A stretch of 9,315 nt of DNA from Holophagae bacterium (GCA_030637505.1 DAOWGJ010000189.1:1-9315), one strand, 5' to 3'; shown: positions 1-6,782, counted from the stretch's first letter. Made by a program: numbers and translations. The notes: generated by a model not told the origin, from the letters alone.

Positions 1-31
1 ACTGTTGAATATTCGAAAATGTGGAGGAAAA

Positions 32-208
32 ATGTCCCAAACACCGTACCGCTCAGCCCTGATGCCGAGAATATCAGCCGTTCTCATGGTCCTTCTGGTC
101 GGGGCGGCCGGCGCCACCGCCCAGAATCTCCTTCAGAACGCCGATTTTGCGTTCGACTCCGGTCATTGGACAACCCCTGATACCACAGTGGAGATCGAGC
201 CCTCGTGA
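32..208 (+). pseudogene. Truncated secreted protein remnant (signal peptide plus start of a possible carbohydrate-binding-like domain)
   Basis: The reading frame from ATG 32 gives 58 residues, preceded by GGAGG at 23-27. An upstream in-frame TTG at 5 is possible but has no better ribosome site. Residues about 10-30 form a hydrophobic export signal ending in ATAQ. The mature part begins NLLQNADFAFDSGHW, which resembles the first strand of 'NLL.NG.F....W' carbohydrate-binding-like domains of extracellular proteins of 150 residues or more. The frame ends at TGA 206-208. Continuing past that stop in the same frame gives more plausible domain-like sequence (GSEACASLVRNEG, then FLSL) up to a TAA at about 347-349, so a nonsense mutation or a deletion scar is possible. 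A stem-loop at 222-238 lies just past the stop and would also fit a genuine short gene end. Pseudogene status is inferred; the alternative is a real short secreted peptide. Confidence 0.45.
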
Positions 209-221
209 ATACCGGTGTTCT

Positions 222-238
222 GGACCCCAAAAGGGTCC
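222..238 (+). other. Stem-loop between the remnant ORF and the DHH gene
   Basis: GGACCC at 222-227 pairs perfectly with GGGTCC at 233-238 around the loop CAAAA. No T-run follows, so it is not a canonical intrinsic terminator. It could be a weak or Rho-assisted 3' end of the upstream ORF or a chance hairpin. Confidence 0.3.
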
Positions 239-246
239 GAGGCTTG

Positions 247-255
247 TGCTAGCCT
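247..255 (+). promoter_or_regulatory. Possible extended -10 promoter of the DHH gene
   Basis: TGCTAGCCT has the form of an extended -10 element (TGn plus TAGCCT). It matches 7 of 9 bases of the TGCTAAACT found just before the ABC permease gene at 1312-1320. No convincing -35 is seen. It would give a leader of roughly 75 bases for the gene starting at 337. The call is weak. Confidence 0.25.
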
Positions 256-336
256 GGTTCGGAACGAAGGGAATTTCTTATCTCTTCAACGCCCCCTTGA
301 GACTGCCGGCATGGGTGTCCGGCAAAGGAGGTCCCG

Positions 337-1233
337 ATGCGAATCGTAACCCGTGGCGACATGGATGGCCTGGTCGGCGCCGTCATCGTCTCCCTTCACG
401 AAACGATCGATGACATCTTGTTGATCCACCCCCAGGACATCACCGGTGATCGGGTCGATATCCGGTCTGATGACATATTGATCAACGTTCCCTACCACCA
501 AGATTGCGCCATGTGGTTTGACCACCATCAACACACGGCAACCTACTCCGAGCCTCCGAGGGCCTTCAAGGGCGCCTACGGATTGGCTCCGTCGGCTGCT
601 CGTCTGGTGTACGAGTATTACGGCGGCGTCGAGGTGATGCCCCAGTTCGAGGAGTTGATCGGCGAGACCGATCGCGTGGACTCCGCCAACCTCAAACCAG
701 GCGACGTCATCACGCCGCAGGGTTACATCCAACTCGGGTTCACGATCGACGGCCGGACCGGACTTGGCGCATTCTACGACTACTTCTTGACCCTCTTTGA
801 CCTGCTCAAAAAGGCGCTTCCGGTTGACGAGGTGCTCGCCCATCCAGCCGTTTCCCGTCGATGTGAACATATGGCTAGACAGCAGTCTGTGTTCAGGAAA
901 GCGTTAGAGGAGCACAGCACGGTCACAGACAATGTCGTCGTGACCGATTTCCGCACGCTCGCCAAGGTACCGGTCGGAAACCGCTTCTTGGTGTACGCCG
1001 TGTTTCCCGAGGTCAACGTCTCGATTCGCCTCCACTGGGGACCCCAACGCGAAACCGTGATGGCGGTAATCGGCCACTCGATTTTCAATCGAACCTGCAG
1101 CACCGATGTCGGCAGGCTTGCCGCCCGCTTTGGAGGTGGTGGTCATCGGGGCGCCGGGAGCATTCCCCTCGACCCGGCCTCAGCCGACCTCAAGGTTCGC
1201 ACCCTGATCGCCGAGCTGAGGGCCACGAGTTGA
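337..1233 (+). CDS. DHH/DHHA1-family phosphoesterase (exopolyphosphatase-related / nanoRNase-like)
   Basis: This 298-residue protein has the two-domain layout of DHH phosphoesterases. The N-terminal catalytic half contains a DxDG-type motif (RGDMDG, residues 6-11), the DHH triad at 62-64 (WFDHH) and an acidic ETDRVD segment at 110-115. The C-terminal DHHA1 half contains the glycine-rich substrate motif GGGGHRGAG starting at residue 266. Family members hydrolyse phosphodiester or phosphoanhydride bonds of short oligonucleotides, cyclic dinucleotide products or polyphosphate with Mn2+ in the cytoplasm; the actual substrate cannot be told here. The first motif begins with Arg where NrnA-type enzymes usually have His, and no Asp is obvious at motif II (ILINVPYH precedes WFDHH). 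The start is supported by AAAGGAGG at 324-331, five bases before the ATG. It appears monocistronic, with 96 bases before the next gene. Confidence 0.85.
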   Translation: MRIVTRGDMDGLVGAVIVSLHETIDDILLIHPQDITGDRVDIRSDDILINVPYHQDCAMWFDHHQHTATYSEPPRAFKGAYGLAPSAARLVYEYYGGVEVMPQFEELIGETDRVDSANLKPGDVITPQGYIQLGFTIDGRTGLGAFYDYFLTLFDLLKKALPVDEVLAHPAVSRRCEHMARQQSVFRKALEEHSTVTDNVVVTDFRTLAKVPVGNRFLVYAVFPEVNVSIRLHWGPQRETVMAVIGHSIFNRTCSTDVGRLAARFGGGGHRGAGSIPLDPASADLKVRTLIAELRATS

Positions 1234-1311
1234 AGGCGGTTCGCCGGCCGGGCCCCTGGACCCGAAACCAAAAGCTGCCTGTCACACCACTCCGTCATCG
1301 CTGAAGGCGCC

Positions 1312-1320
1312 TGCTAAACT
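1312..1320 (+). promoter_or_regulatory. Extended -10 promoter giving a nearly leaderless permease transcript
   Basis: TGC at 1312-1314 followed by TAAACT at 1315-1320 forms an extended -10 (TANNNT-like) element. The expected transcription start, about seven bases downstream, falls at roughly 1327, only a few bases before ATG 1330. The bases in between (CTCCCCGCC) contain no Shine-Dalgarno sequence, which also fits leaderless initiation. The -35 is poor, with CCGTCA at 1292-1297 matching 3 of 6. Confidence 0.45.
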
Positions 1321-1329
1321 CTCCCCGCC

Positions 1330-2103
1330 ATGAGGCAATCACTCTTTCTTCTGGGCGAGTTCACCCGCCGTGATTTCAAGGGCCGCTATGCGGGATCGGC
1401 CCTGGGTTTTTTGTGGTCCTTTGTCCAGCCCTTGTGGAGCCTGGCACTCTTCACCTTCCTCTTTTCGACGGTGATGAAGATCTCACCCGGCATTGGTGAA
1501 CGCACGGACAACTTCGCCATCTTCCTCTTTTGCGGACTCCTGCCATGGATGGCTCTCCAGGAGGGCATCACCCGGGCGACGACGGCGATCACCGACAATT
1601 CCGGTCTGGTCAAGAAGATGAGTTTCCCCTCAGGTTTGCTCGTGCTGGCGGTCGTTCTGGCCGCCCTCCTGCACGAAGCGATTGCTGCCGGGCTGTTTCT
1701 AATAGTCCTCGCCGTCACCGGCCATCTGACTCTGAGCGGTCTACCCGTGCTTCTGGTCGCCATTCCGCTGCAAATTTCCCTGACCGTCGGCCTGGCGTTC
1801 CTTGTCTCTTCGGTCCACGTCTTCGTCAGAGATACCGCCCAGATCATCTCGATGCTGATGATGGGCTGGTTCTACCTGACCCCGATCGTCTACCCAATGG
1901 AACTCGTGCCATACCGGTTTCGCCCAATAATGGAAGTGAATCCTTTGACCGTGCTGGTCACGCTCTACCGTGAGGCCTTCCTCGGCGGGGGCATGCTGCC
2001 CTTGAAGGCGCTCCTGCCTCTGGTGGCGGCCGCAGTCATTTCACTGGGCGTCGGAGCCTGGGTGTTCTCCCGGCTCAAACCGGCCTTCGCGGACGAGATC
2101 TGA
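1330..2103 (+). CDS. wzm: ABC-2 type polysaccharide export permease (Wzm/TagG type)
   Basis: This 257-residue inner-membrane protein is typical in length for Wzm/TagG/RfbA permeases, which pair with a Wzt ATPase to flip undecaprenyl-diphosphate-linked O-antigen or teichoic-acid-like glycans to the periplasm. The amphipathic N-terminus and first membrane segment carry the family pattern (RRDFKGRYAGSALGFLW, residues 13-29). About six hydrophobic segments follow, at roughly 26-49, 61-80, 101-130, 136-163, 170-190 and 226-247. Other conserved stretches are VFVRDTAQI (164-172), YLTPIVYP (182-189), NPLTVLV (204-210) and the C-terminal PAFADEI. No Shine-Dalgarno precedes the ATG, but an extended -10 lies directly upstream, suggesting a leaderless transcript. 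The partner ATPase begins 241 bases downstream, an unusually wide gap for a Wzm-Wzt pair. The family is clear; the exported glycan is unknown. Confidence 0.9.
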   Translation: MRQSLFLLGEFTRRDFKGRYAGSALGFLWSFVQPLWSLALFTFLFSTVMKISPGIGERTDNFAIFLFCGLLPWMALQEGITRATTAITDNSGLVKKMSFPSGLLVLAVVLAALLHEAIAAGLFLIVLAVTGHLTLSGLPVLLVAIPLQISLTVGLAFLVSSVHVFVRDTAQIISMLMMGWFYLTPIVYPMELVPYRFRPIMEVNPLTVLVTLYREAFLGGGMLPLKALLPLVAAAVISLGVGAWVFSRLKPAFADEI

Positions 2104-2165
2104 CCCGCATGAATCACCAGCATCCTACTGCGGTCCGCGATACACAACACTCAGCGGTGCTTTCT

Positions 2166-2270
2166 CCCCTCGGGGTGCTCCAGCCCACGCTGGTCGCTGC
2201 GCGACCTCCACGGCTTGGCCGTGATCGCCCTGCGGGCGATGCGCGATGTCCCTCCGTACCGCCAAGTACG
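2166..2270. repeat. Array of back-to-back perfect hairpins between the permease and ATPase genes
   Basis: Six short inverted repeats lie in 105 bases. CCCC/GGGG occupies 2166-2169 and 2172-2175. CCAGC/GCTGG occupies 2180-2184 and 2189-2193. GGTCGC/GCGACC occupies 2192-2197 and 2201-2206. CACGGC/GCCGTG occupies 2209-2214 and 2218-2223. ATCGCCC/GGGCGAT occupies 2224-2230 and 2234-2240. CGTAC/GTACG occupies 2255-2259 and 2266-2270. All arms are perfect, three loops are exactly 3 bases, and neighbouring stems abut or share bases. On the minus strand two loops are GCA closed by a C-G pair. There is no T-run and no credible protein in either strand. It could be a repetitive palindromic (REP/BIME-like) element, a structured RNA or an operon attenuator. 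The rest of the 2104-2344 gap shows nothing else I can name. Confidence 0.6.
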
Positions 2271-2344
2271 CCTCCGCGCCCCTCAGGTCAAAATCCCCCC
2301 TGCGCACTGCGTCTCACGAACCTCGTAACGAATTCCGGTGAATC

Positions 2345-3532
2345 ATGCGGGTTAGAATGAGCAAACCGGTCGTCTCCGCCCACGCTCTGTCCAAGACCTA
2401 CCGGGTCTTCAACAGACCCATAGACCGTCTGGTCGAAGCCCTCTTCCGCAAGTCCCTCCATACGCCCTTCCACGCTCTCTCGGATGTCTCCTTTGAGGTC
2501 CAACGCGGCGAGGGCCTGGGCATCATCGGCGAGAACGGCGCCGGCAAGAGCACCCTGCTCAAGATTCTGGCAGGAGTCACCGCACCCTCATCAGGCTCGA
2601 TGTCGGTCGCACGGCCCGTCGCCTCGATATTGGAACTGGGTTCGGCCTTCCACCAGGAATTCACCGGACGCCAGAACATCCTGCTCAACGCCGCCATGCT
2701 TGGTCTCAGTAGAGACGAAGTGGTCGAGCGCTCCCCGCGCATCATTGAGTTTTCGGAGTTGGGTGCTTTCATCGACCAGCCGATCAAGACCTATTCGACC
2801 GGCATGGTGATGCGTCTGGGCTTCGCCATCGCCACCCAGGTCGAACCGGACGTTTTGATCATCGACGAAGCCCTCTCGGTCGGCGACGGCTACTTCCAAC
2901 AGAAGTGCATGGTCCATCTTCGAAAATACGTCGACGGCGGCGGCACCCTGTTGATCTGCTCCCACGCGATGTACTACATCTCGGCCTTCTGCTCGCGCGC
3001 CCTGTGGATGCGGGACGGCCGCATCGAGGCCCTGGGCCCGGTCCAACAGGTCGTGCCCCAGTACGAGGCCTTTTTGCAGGCCAAGACCGACCGCTCGGAC
3101 GAGAAGCCCGAGGTGATCGAGGCTGCCGCCGGCGCCCCGGCCCATTTGAAACAGGTGGGGCTTCTGACCGGGGATACGCTCAAACAGGGCGACCCGCTCA
3201 AGCTGGAGATCACATGGACCAGCGAGAATCCCGAAGCGGCTTATCATCTGGTGGTCGGCCTCAACCGTCTTGACGAGGTCGAGGTGGCCTCTTTCCTCTC
3301 TCACCAAAACGGCGCCGGGCCCTGGTCGGGCGCAGGGGACCACAGAGTCGTACTGGAGATACCCGAAGTCCCGCTGGTCAAGGGCGGATTCAAGCTCTAC
3401 GTCTTCCTTCTGGCCGAGGATGGGCTGCACATTCACGACACCCGAATTCTCGATAAGGCTTTCACGGTGGAATACGACGATTATCCCTTCGGCGTTGTTT
3501 CCATAGACCACAAATGGGTCGAGGGGAGCTGA
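2345..3532 (+). CDS. wzt: Polysaccharide ABC transporter ATPase with C-terminal extension (Wzt type)
   Basis: This 395-residue protein is the ATPase partner of the upstream permease. The nucleotide-binding domain spans about residues 10-245: Walker A GENGAGKST (62-70), Q-loop region LELGSAFHQEFTGR (96-109), the Wzt-style signature YSTGM (150-154) in place of LSGGQ, Walker B VLIIDE (170-175) and the H-loop SHAM with His207. The segment KTYRVFNRPIDRLVEALF near residues 17-34 is typical of Wzt/TagH. Residues about 265-395 form a beta-rich C-terminal domain like those with which Wzt proteins recognise a modified non-reducing glycan end; the length supports this, but the ligand is unknown. The start is uncertain: ATG 2345 and in-frame ATG 2357 both have poor ribosome sites, and TTAGAATG at the second resembles a -10 hexamer. 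The gene ends one base before the radical SAM gene. Confidence 0.9.
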   Translation: MRVRMSKPVVSAHALSKTYRVFNRPIDRLVEALFRKSLHTPFHALSDVSFEVQRGEGLGIIGENGAGKSTLLKILAGVTAPSSGSMSVARPVASILELGSAFHQEFTGRQNILLNAAMLGLSRDEVVERSPRIIEFSELGAFIDQPIKTYSTGMVMRLGFAIATQVEPDVLIIDEALSVGDGYFQQKCMVHLRKYVDGGGTLLICSHAMYYISAFCSRALWMRDGRIEALGPVQQVVPQYEAFLQAKTDRSDEKPEVIEAAAGAPAHLKQVGLLTGDTLKQGDPLKLEITWTSENPEAAYHLVVGLNRLDEVEVASFLSHQNGAGPWSGAGDHRVVLEIPEVPLVKGGFKLYVFLLAEDGLHIHDTRILDKAFTVEYDDYPFGVVSIDHKWVEGS

Positions 3533-3533
3533 G

Positions 3534-4622
3534 ATGACAGACGCACATCGGCCGGCGCCGTGGATCGCCAGCCCCTATCTCCACCTGTTCGAGCACGCCA
3601 TTCTCAACCCCCACACCGGCCGCGGCATGGGCGTCGAGCATCCGTGGTACCCGGAATTGCGCCGTCTCATCCTCGGAGAGGTTGAGTTGGCCGCCCTCAG
3701 TGAGGTGCAGACCAACCTCATGGCCGATGACTGGTTGATACCCTCAACCACCGACCTCTCTCACCGCTTCCGTCTGCGGTGGGTTTCGCTGGAGGCGCAC
3801 TCCATCTGCAACCAGCGGTGCTTTTTCTGTCCGGTGTCGGTGGCGCCCCGCGATCCCTATTTCATGCCGACCGCCCTGTTCGAGCGTATCGTCGACGAGG
3901 TTGCGGCCCTTGATCAACCGATCGAAGCGGTGACGATGATCCAGTACAACGAACCGACGATCGATCGGCGTTTCGTTGAGCAGGTCCGCTATATCAAAGA
4001 CGCCGGTCTCCCGCCGGCTGTGCTGTCCAACGGATCCAATCTGATGCCGGAGACGGTGGATGCCCTGGTGTCGATGGGCGGCATCCACTACTTCTCGGTT
4101 AACCTCTCGACTCTGGACCGCGAGCAGTACGCCAAGGACCGGGGCAAAGACCACCTCGAGCGGGTGCTGGCCAATCTGGACTATGCCAAGGACACGGCGA
4201 TGGCAGAAGAAATGGTGGTGGTCGTTCTGGGAACCGACCCCGAGGAGCACGCACGCCAATTTGAGGCGATCAGCCGTCGTTTTGCCGGATCCCGCTTTAA
4301 GGTCCAGGACTTCGAGCCCAATGACCGGGCCGGCTATCTGGACATCGGTCTGGCTGCCGAGGGACGTGAACTTAAGGTGAGGGGCTGCGACTACATGGGA
4401 TCGCGCCCGATCGAACACCTCCACGTGGCCGCCTCGGCCAAGGCGGTCATCTGCTGCCAGGATTACGAGGAAGGATGGGTCCTCGGGGATCTCGAGCACC
4501 AGTCGGTTCGTGAGGTCCTGGAGGGGGAAGCATACGCACAAGCCCGTCGCATGGTCTACGGCCTCGAGCCGCCACCGGAGGATTTCATCTGCACCAACTG
4601 CCGGTACGCCCTGAGGCGATGA
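3534..4622 (+). CDS. Radical SAM protein with C-terminal SPASM-type domain
   Basis: This 362-residue protein has Cys92, Cys96 and Cys99 in ICNQRCFFC, the CxxxCxxC motif that binds the [4Fe-4S] cluster and S-adenosylmethionine for radical chemistry. The C-terminus has a SPASM-like cysteine pattern for auxiliary iron-sulfur clusters: Cys285 (RGCDYMG), Cys307 and Cys308 (VICCQD), the LGDL segment, and Cys353 and Cys356 (ICTNC). Residues about 15-75, before the barrel, form a small domain (HAILNPHTGRG to DDWLIP) that looks loosely like the N-terminal recognition regions of peptide-modifying radical SAM enzymes; that likeness is an impression only. SPASM enzymes mostly modify ribosomal peptides or proteins, but some act on sugars or small molecules. 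The gene starts one base after the ATPase stop, with AGGGGAG just upstream, and precedes the glycosyltransferase by three bases, so the three are co-translated. The substrate is unknown. Confidence 0.85.
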   Translation: MTDAHRPAPWIASPYLHLFEHAILNPHTGRGMGVEHPWYPELRRLILGEVELAALSEVQTNLMADDWLIPSTTDLSHRFRLRWVSLEAHSICNQRCFFCPVSVAPRDPYFMPTALFERIVDEVAALDQPIEAVTMIQYNEPTIDRRFVEQVRYIKDAGLPPAVLSNGSNLMPETVDALVSMGGIHYFSVNLSTLDREQYAKDRGKDHLERVLANLDYAKDTAMAEEMVVVVLGTDPEEHARQFEAISRRFAGSRFKVQDFEPNDRAGYLDIGLAAEGRELKVRGCDYMGSRPIEHLHVAASAKAVICCQDYEEGWVLGDLEHQSVREVLEGEAYAQARRMVYGLEPPPEDFICTNCRYALRR

Positions 4623-4625
4623 GAG

Positions 4626-5690
4626 ATGCCTGGTCAGAGGCTCTTCTCGGTCAGCTACCTGCTTGAAGACACCGTGCTCTTCGGAGGCGTCAAAGTCATC
4701 CTCCGGCAGGCCGATCTCCTTGCCGCCCAGGGCCACGACATCACGATCGTATCCCGAGGGCCTCGCCCGGACTGGTACGACCTCAAGGCATCCTTCCGGC
4801 AGGTCGACGTCTTCAGCCAGGGAACCGTGCCGCCATCCGATGTCACCGTCGCTACCTACTGGACGACCATCGGCCCCGCAGTTACGGCTGCCCATCGAGC
4901 GGTCGCCCACTACTGCCAGGGACTGGAGTTCACCTACACTCACAACAGGGACGACCATGCTGCCATCGAGGCCGCCTACCGCACGGCCATTCCGGCCCTG
5001 GTCGTCTCCGCCCACCTGGGTGAAATCCTGGCTAAGCGTTTCGACCGGCCCTCGAGAGTCGTCCTCCAACCACTGGAATCCTTTTGGAAACCCGGCCTGA
5101 GGCGTGGTCTCGTTCGGCGGCCGGCATCGGCACCCCGCATCCTGGTGACCGGACCCTGGGAGGGGGACTGGAAAGGAGTGCGCACCGCCCTGGAAGCGAT
5201 TCGCCAGTTACGGGCGTCCGGCCTGATCCTTGAAGTTGTTCGTATTTCCCAGTATGAGCTGACCGACGCAGAAGCCGACGTGCTCGAGGCAGATGAATAC
5301 CATCATCACATCAAACCCGACGCGGTCGCCTCAATAGTGCAGGGCTGCGACCTTCTGCTGGCGCCATCCTGGGAACAAGAGGGCTTCGGCCTGCCGGTAC
5401 TGGAGGCCTTCGCCGCGGGAGTCCCGGTCATCGCTTCGGACATCAAAGCCTTCCGGGAATTCGCAGCCGGCGCGGCGATGCTGGCGCCTGCTCAGGATTC
5501 CGCCGCCTTCGCCTCGGCTGCCCGTCATGTTCTGTCTGACTCGGCCCTCTGGCGGCAAATGCGCAGGGCCGGATTGAGAGTCGCCGATCGATACACTGAA
5601 AAGCGAGCAATGCGGAGCGCTGAGGAGAGTCTTGAATGGGTGGCATCGGGGGAGTGGAAGCCTCAAACGACCGAGACTCGCCAGGGTTGA
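4626..5690 (+). CDS. Glycosyltransferase, GT-B fold, GT4-like
   Basis: This 354-residue protein has the two Rossmann-like halves of GT-B retaining glycosyltransferases. The acceptor half opens with GGVKVILRQADLLAAQGHD (20-38) and VSRGPRPDW (42-50), both typical of family 4. The donor half holds RILVTGPWEGDWKGV (171-185) and the nucleotide-sugar motif EQEGFGLPVLEAFAAGVPV (250-268), with the E-x7-E pair at Glu252 and Glu260. No membrane segment is seen, so it probably acts at the cytoplasmic face on a lipid-linked glycan. The donor and linkage cannot be predicted. It starts three bases after the radical SAM stop, with GAGAG close to the ATG, and is the last gene of the cluster; the convergent acetyltransferase-like gene ends 19 bases further on. 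Confidence 0.85.
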   Translation: MPGQRLFSVSYLLEDTVLFGGVKVILRQADLLAAQGHDITIVSRGPRPDWYDLKASFRQVDVFSQGTVPPSDVTVATYWTTIGPAVTAAHRAVAHYCQGLEFTYTHNRDDHAAIEAAYRTAIPALVVSAHLGEILAKRFDRPSRVVLQPLESFWKPGLRRGLVRRPASAPRILVTGPWEGDWKGVRTALEAIRQLRASGLILEVVRISQYELTDAEADVLEADEYHHHIKPDAVASIVQGCDLLLAPSWEQEGFGLPVLEAFAAGVPVIASDIKAFREFAAGAAMLAPAQDSAAFASAARHVLSDSALWRQMRRAGLRVADRYTEKRAMRSAEESLEWVASGEWKPQTTETRQG

Positions 5691-5709
5691 GAACTCCCAC
5701 AGGCTAATA

Positions 5710-6696
5710 TCACACCAAATCCGCGTCGGCCATCGTCGTGTAGACCTGCCCAGGCCCGAATGCCTCTCCGGACAGCGACGAATCAAGGAATCGGACTACC
5801 CGAACCACGCCGCTGGGATCGGGCCCTCCGTCGAAACCGGCGCCCCTAAGGCGCTCCTCGGCCTCAGGGTCACCATCCAGCCACATCGCCTCCGTTCCGC
5901 AGCCGGTCTGCACCGCCAATCGGCTCGAGAGGTGTTGCACCAGATCGAGGGCGCCGGGGTGCCGAGCATCCCACAGAAGATCGGCCCAGCGGCACACCCC
6001 GCCATCGGTCCTGAAGACAACAAAGGCTACTGGAACCTGGGACAGTCGCCGCGTCACCAGCCACCGGTGGTAAGGGTCCAGAGGATGGCCGGCGAATCGG
6101 CGCCGAATTCCATCGGCATCGCGAACGATCGCGGCTGAGTACCTCTCACGAACCGTTGCCCATAACAGGTCCAATGCCGGCTCGTTATCCCCGAAAGGGC
6201 GAGCGACGTAAAGGCGCGAGGCAAGGGTCTTGGCCACTCCCCTGCCTGCAGCGCGCGTCAGGAGCGGGATCCGTCGCGGTTCTGCAGCATCCCACCGGCA
6301 GCGTTTGACCATATGGCCGATGGAGTTCGGCCCGGTGAATCCATAGAGCAATGGCGATTGAACCTGAGGTGCGATGATGTCGGCGAAGAAATCCATGACT
6401 TCGAGCCAGGCCGTTTTCCAGTCTCGACGCTTGTCCAGCGCCGCGAGGCTGAAGGTATCGACCCCCTGAAGTGAAAGGACACGCCGTCCCCCGACCTCGA
6501 AGTCTGCGGGAATTCCGCCGTTGTGCGCTGCAAGGCTCTCACCGTCCCAAGCGGCGGCCGTCGCCTCCCGCGCGCCATCGACCGAAAACTTCCAGACCCA
6601 CTCTTCGATCGGCCTCTTGCATCCGAAAATTCTATTGAACGCATCATTGATGGCGAATTCATCGCCCTCGGAGTAGGGTCGGACCACCAGTGTCAT
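5710..6696 (-). CDS. GNAT-superfamily N-acetyltransferase-like protein
   Basis: This is a 328-residue cytoplasmic protein. The first half follows the GNAT layout: VVRPYSEGDEFAINDAFNRIF (4-24), a central strand and helix ending in LQGVDTFSLAALDKRRDW (76-93), and YGFTGPNSIGHMVKRCRWD (118-136), which resembles the 'GFPN..S...L.W' motif of acyltransferases often found near glycan or lipid clusters. The second half (about 165-310) may be another GNAT-like domain, which would explain the double length. The usual acetyl-CoA loop R/Q-x-x-G-x-G/A reads RRDWKT here, so cofactor binding or activity is doubtful. The start is supported by GGGAGTG at 6701-6707 (minus strand). It is transcribed toward the glycan cluster and ends 19 bases from it, so a shared function is possible but not shown. 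Confidence 0.65.
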   Translation of the reverse strand: MTLVVRPYSEGDEFAINDAFNRIFGCKRPIEEWVWKFSVDGAREATAAAWDGESLAAHNGGIPADFEVGGRRVLSLQGVDTFSLAALDKRRDWKTAWLEVMDFFADIIAPQVQSPLLYGFTGPNSIGHMVKRCRWDAAEPRRIPLLTRAAGRGVAKTLASRLYVARPFGDNEPALDLLWATVRERYSAAIVRDADGIRRRFAGHPLDPYHRWLVTRRLSQVPVAFVVFRTDGGVCRWADLLWDARHPGALDLVQHLSSRLAVQTGCGTEAMWLDGDPEAEERLRGAGFDGGPDPSGVVRVVRFLDSSLSGEAFGPGQVYTTMADADLV

Positions 6697-6710
6697 GAGT
6701 CACTCCCATG

Positions 6711-6728
6711 GCAACCTTTCCGGGTTGC
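6711..6728 (-). other. Stem-loop in the leader of the acetyltransferase-like gene
   Basis: GCAACC at 6711-6716 pairs with GGTTGC at 6723-6728 around a 6-base loop. It lies 14 bases upstream of the start codon at 6696 on the minus strand, close to the ribosome site. A regulatory role is only a possibility. Confidence 0.3.
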
Positions 6729-6747
6729 AGGGCAAAAACCTTGAGCG

Positions 6748-6782
6748 GATACTCGATACTTGATACTCGAAACTCGATTCCC
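6748..6782. repeat. Tandem 7-base repeat, GATACTC type, about 4-5 copies
   Basis: Consecutive units are GATACTC (6748-6754), GATACTT (6755-6761), GATACTC (6762-6768), GAAACTC (6769-6775) and a decayed GATTCCC (6776-6782). They lie in the probable 5' leader of the minus-strand acetyltransferase-like gene. This could be a simple-sequence repeat or a run of binding sites. Confidence 0.6.

Noticed and set aside
222..238. Intrinsic terminator after the remnant ORF
   Set aside because: The stem is perfect but no T-run follows, so it is kept only as a stem-loop.
2166..2270. CRISPR-like array
   Set aside because: The units are different inverted repeats, not identical direct repeats with unique spacers.
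2109..2360. Small ORFs on both strands across the wzm-wzt gap
   Set aside because: Their sequence is dictated by the hairpins and is rich in Pro, Arg and Ala. There is no ribosome site and no domain, so the hairpin array explains the region better.
2591..3511. 306-codon open frame on the minus strand
   Set aside because: It is antisense to the Wzt gene, with low-complexity Gly/Asp/Val-rich translation and no motif.
3744..5069. 441-codon open frame on the minus strand
   Set aside because: It runs antisense to the radical SAM and glycosyltransferase genes, both of which have clear motifs. Its protein has no recognisable domain and no ribosome site; long antisense frames are common in GC-rich DNA.
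5691..5709. Bidirectional terminator between the convergent glycosyltransferase and GNAT-like genes
   Set aside because: The 19 bases contain no inverted repeat or T-run.
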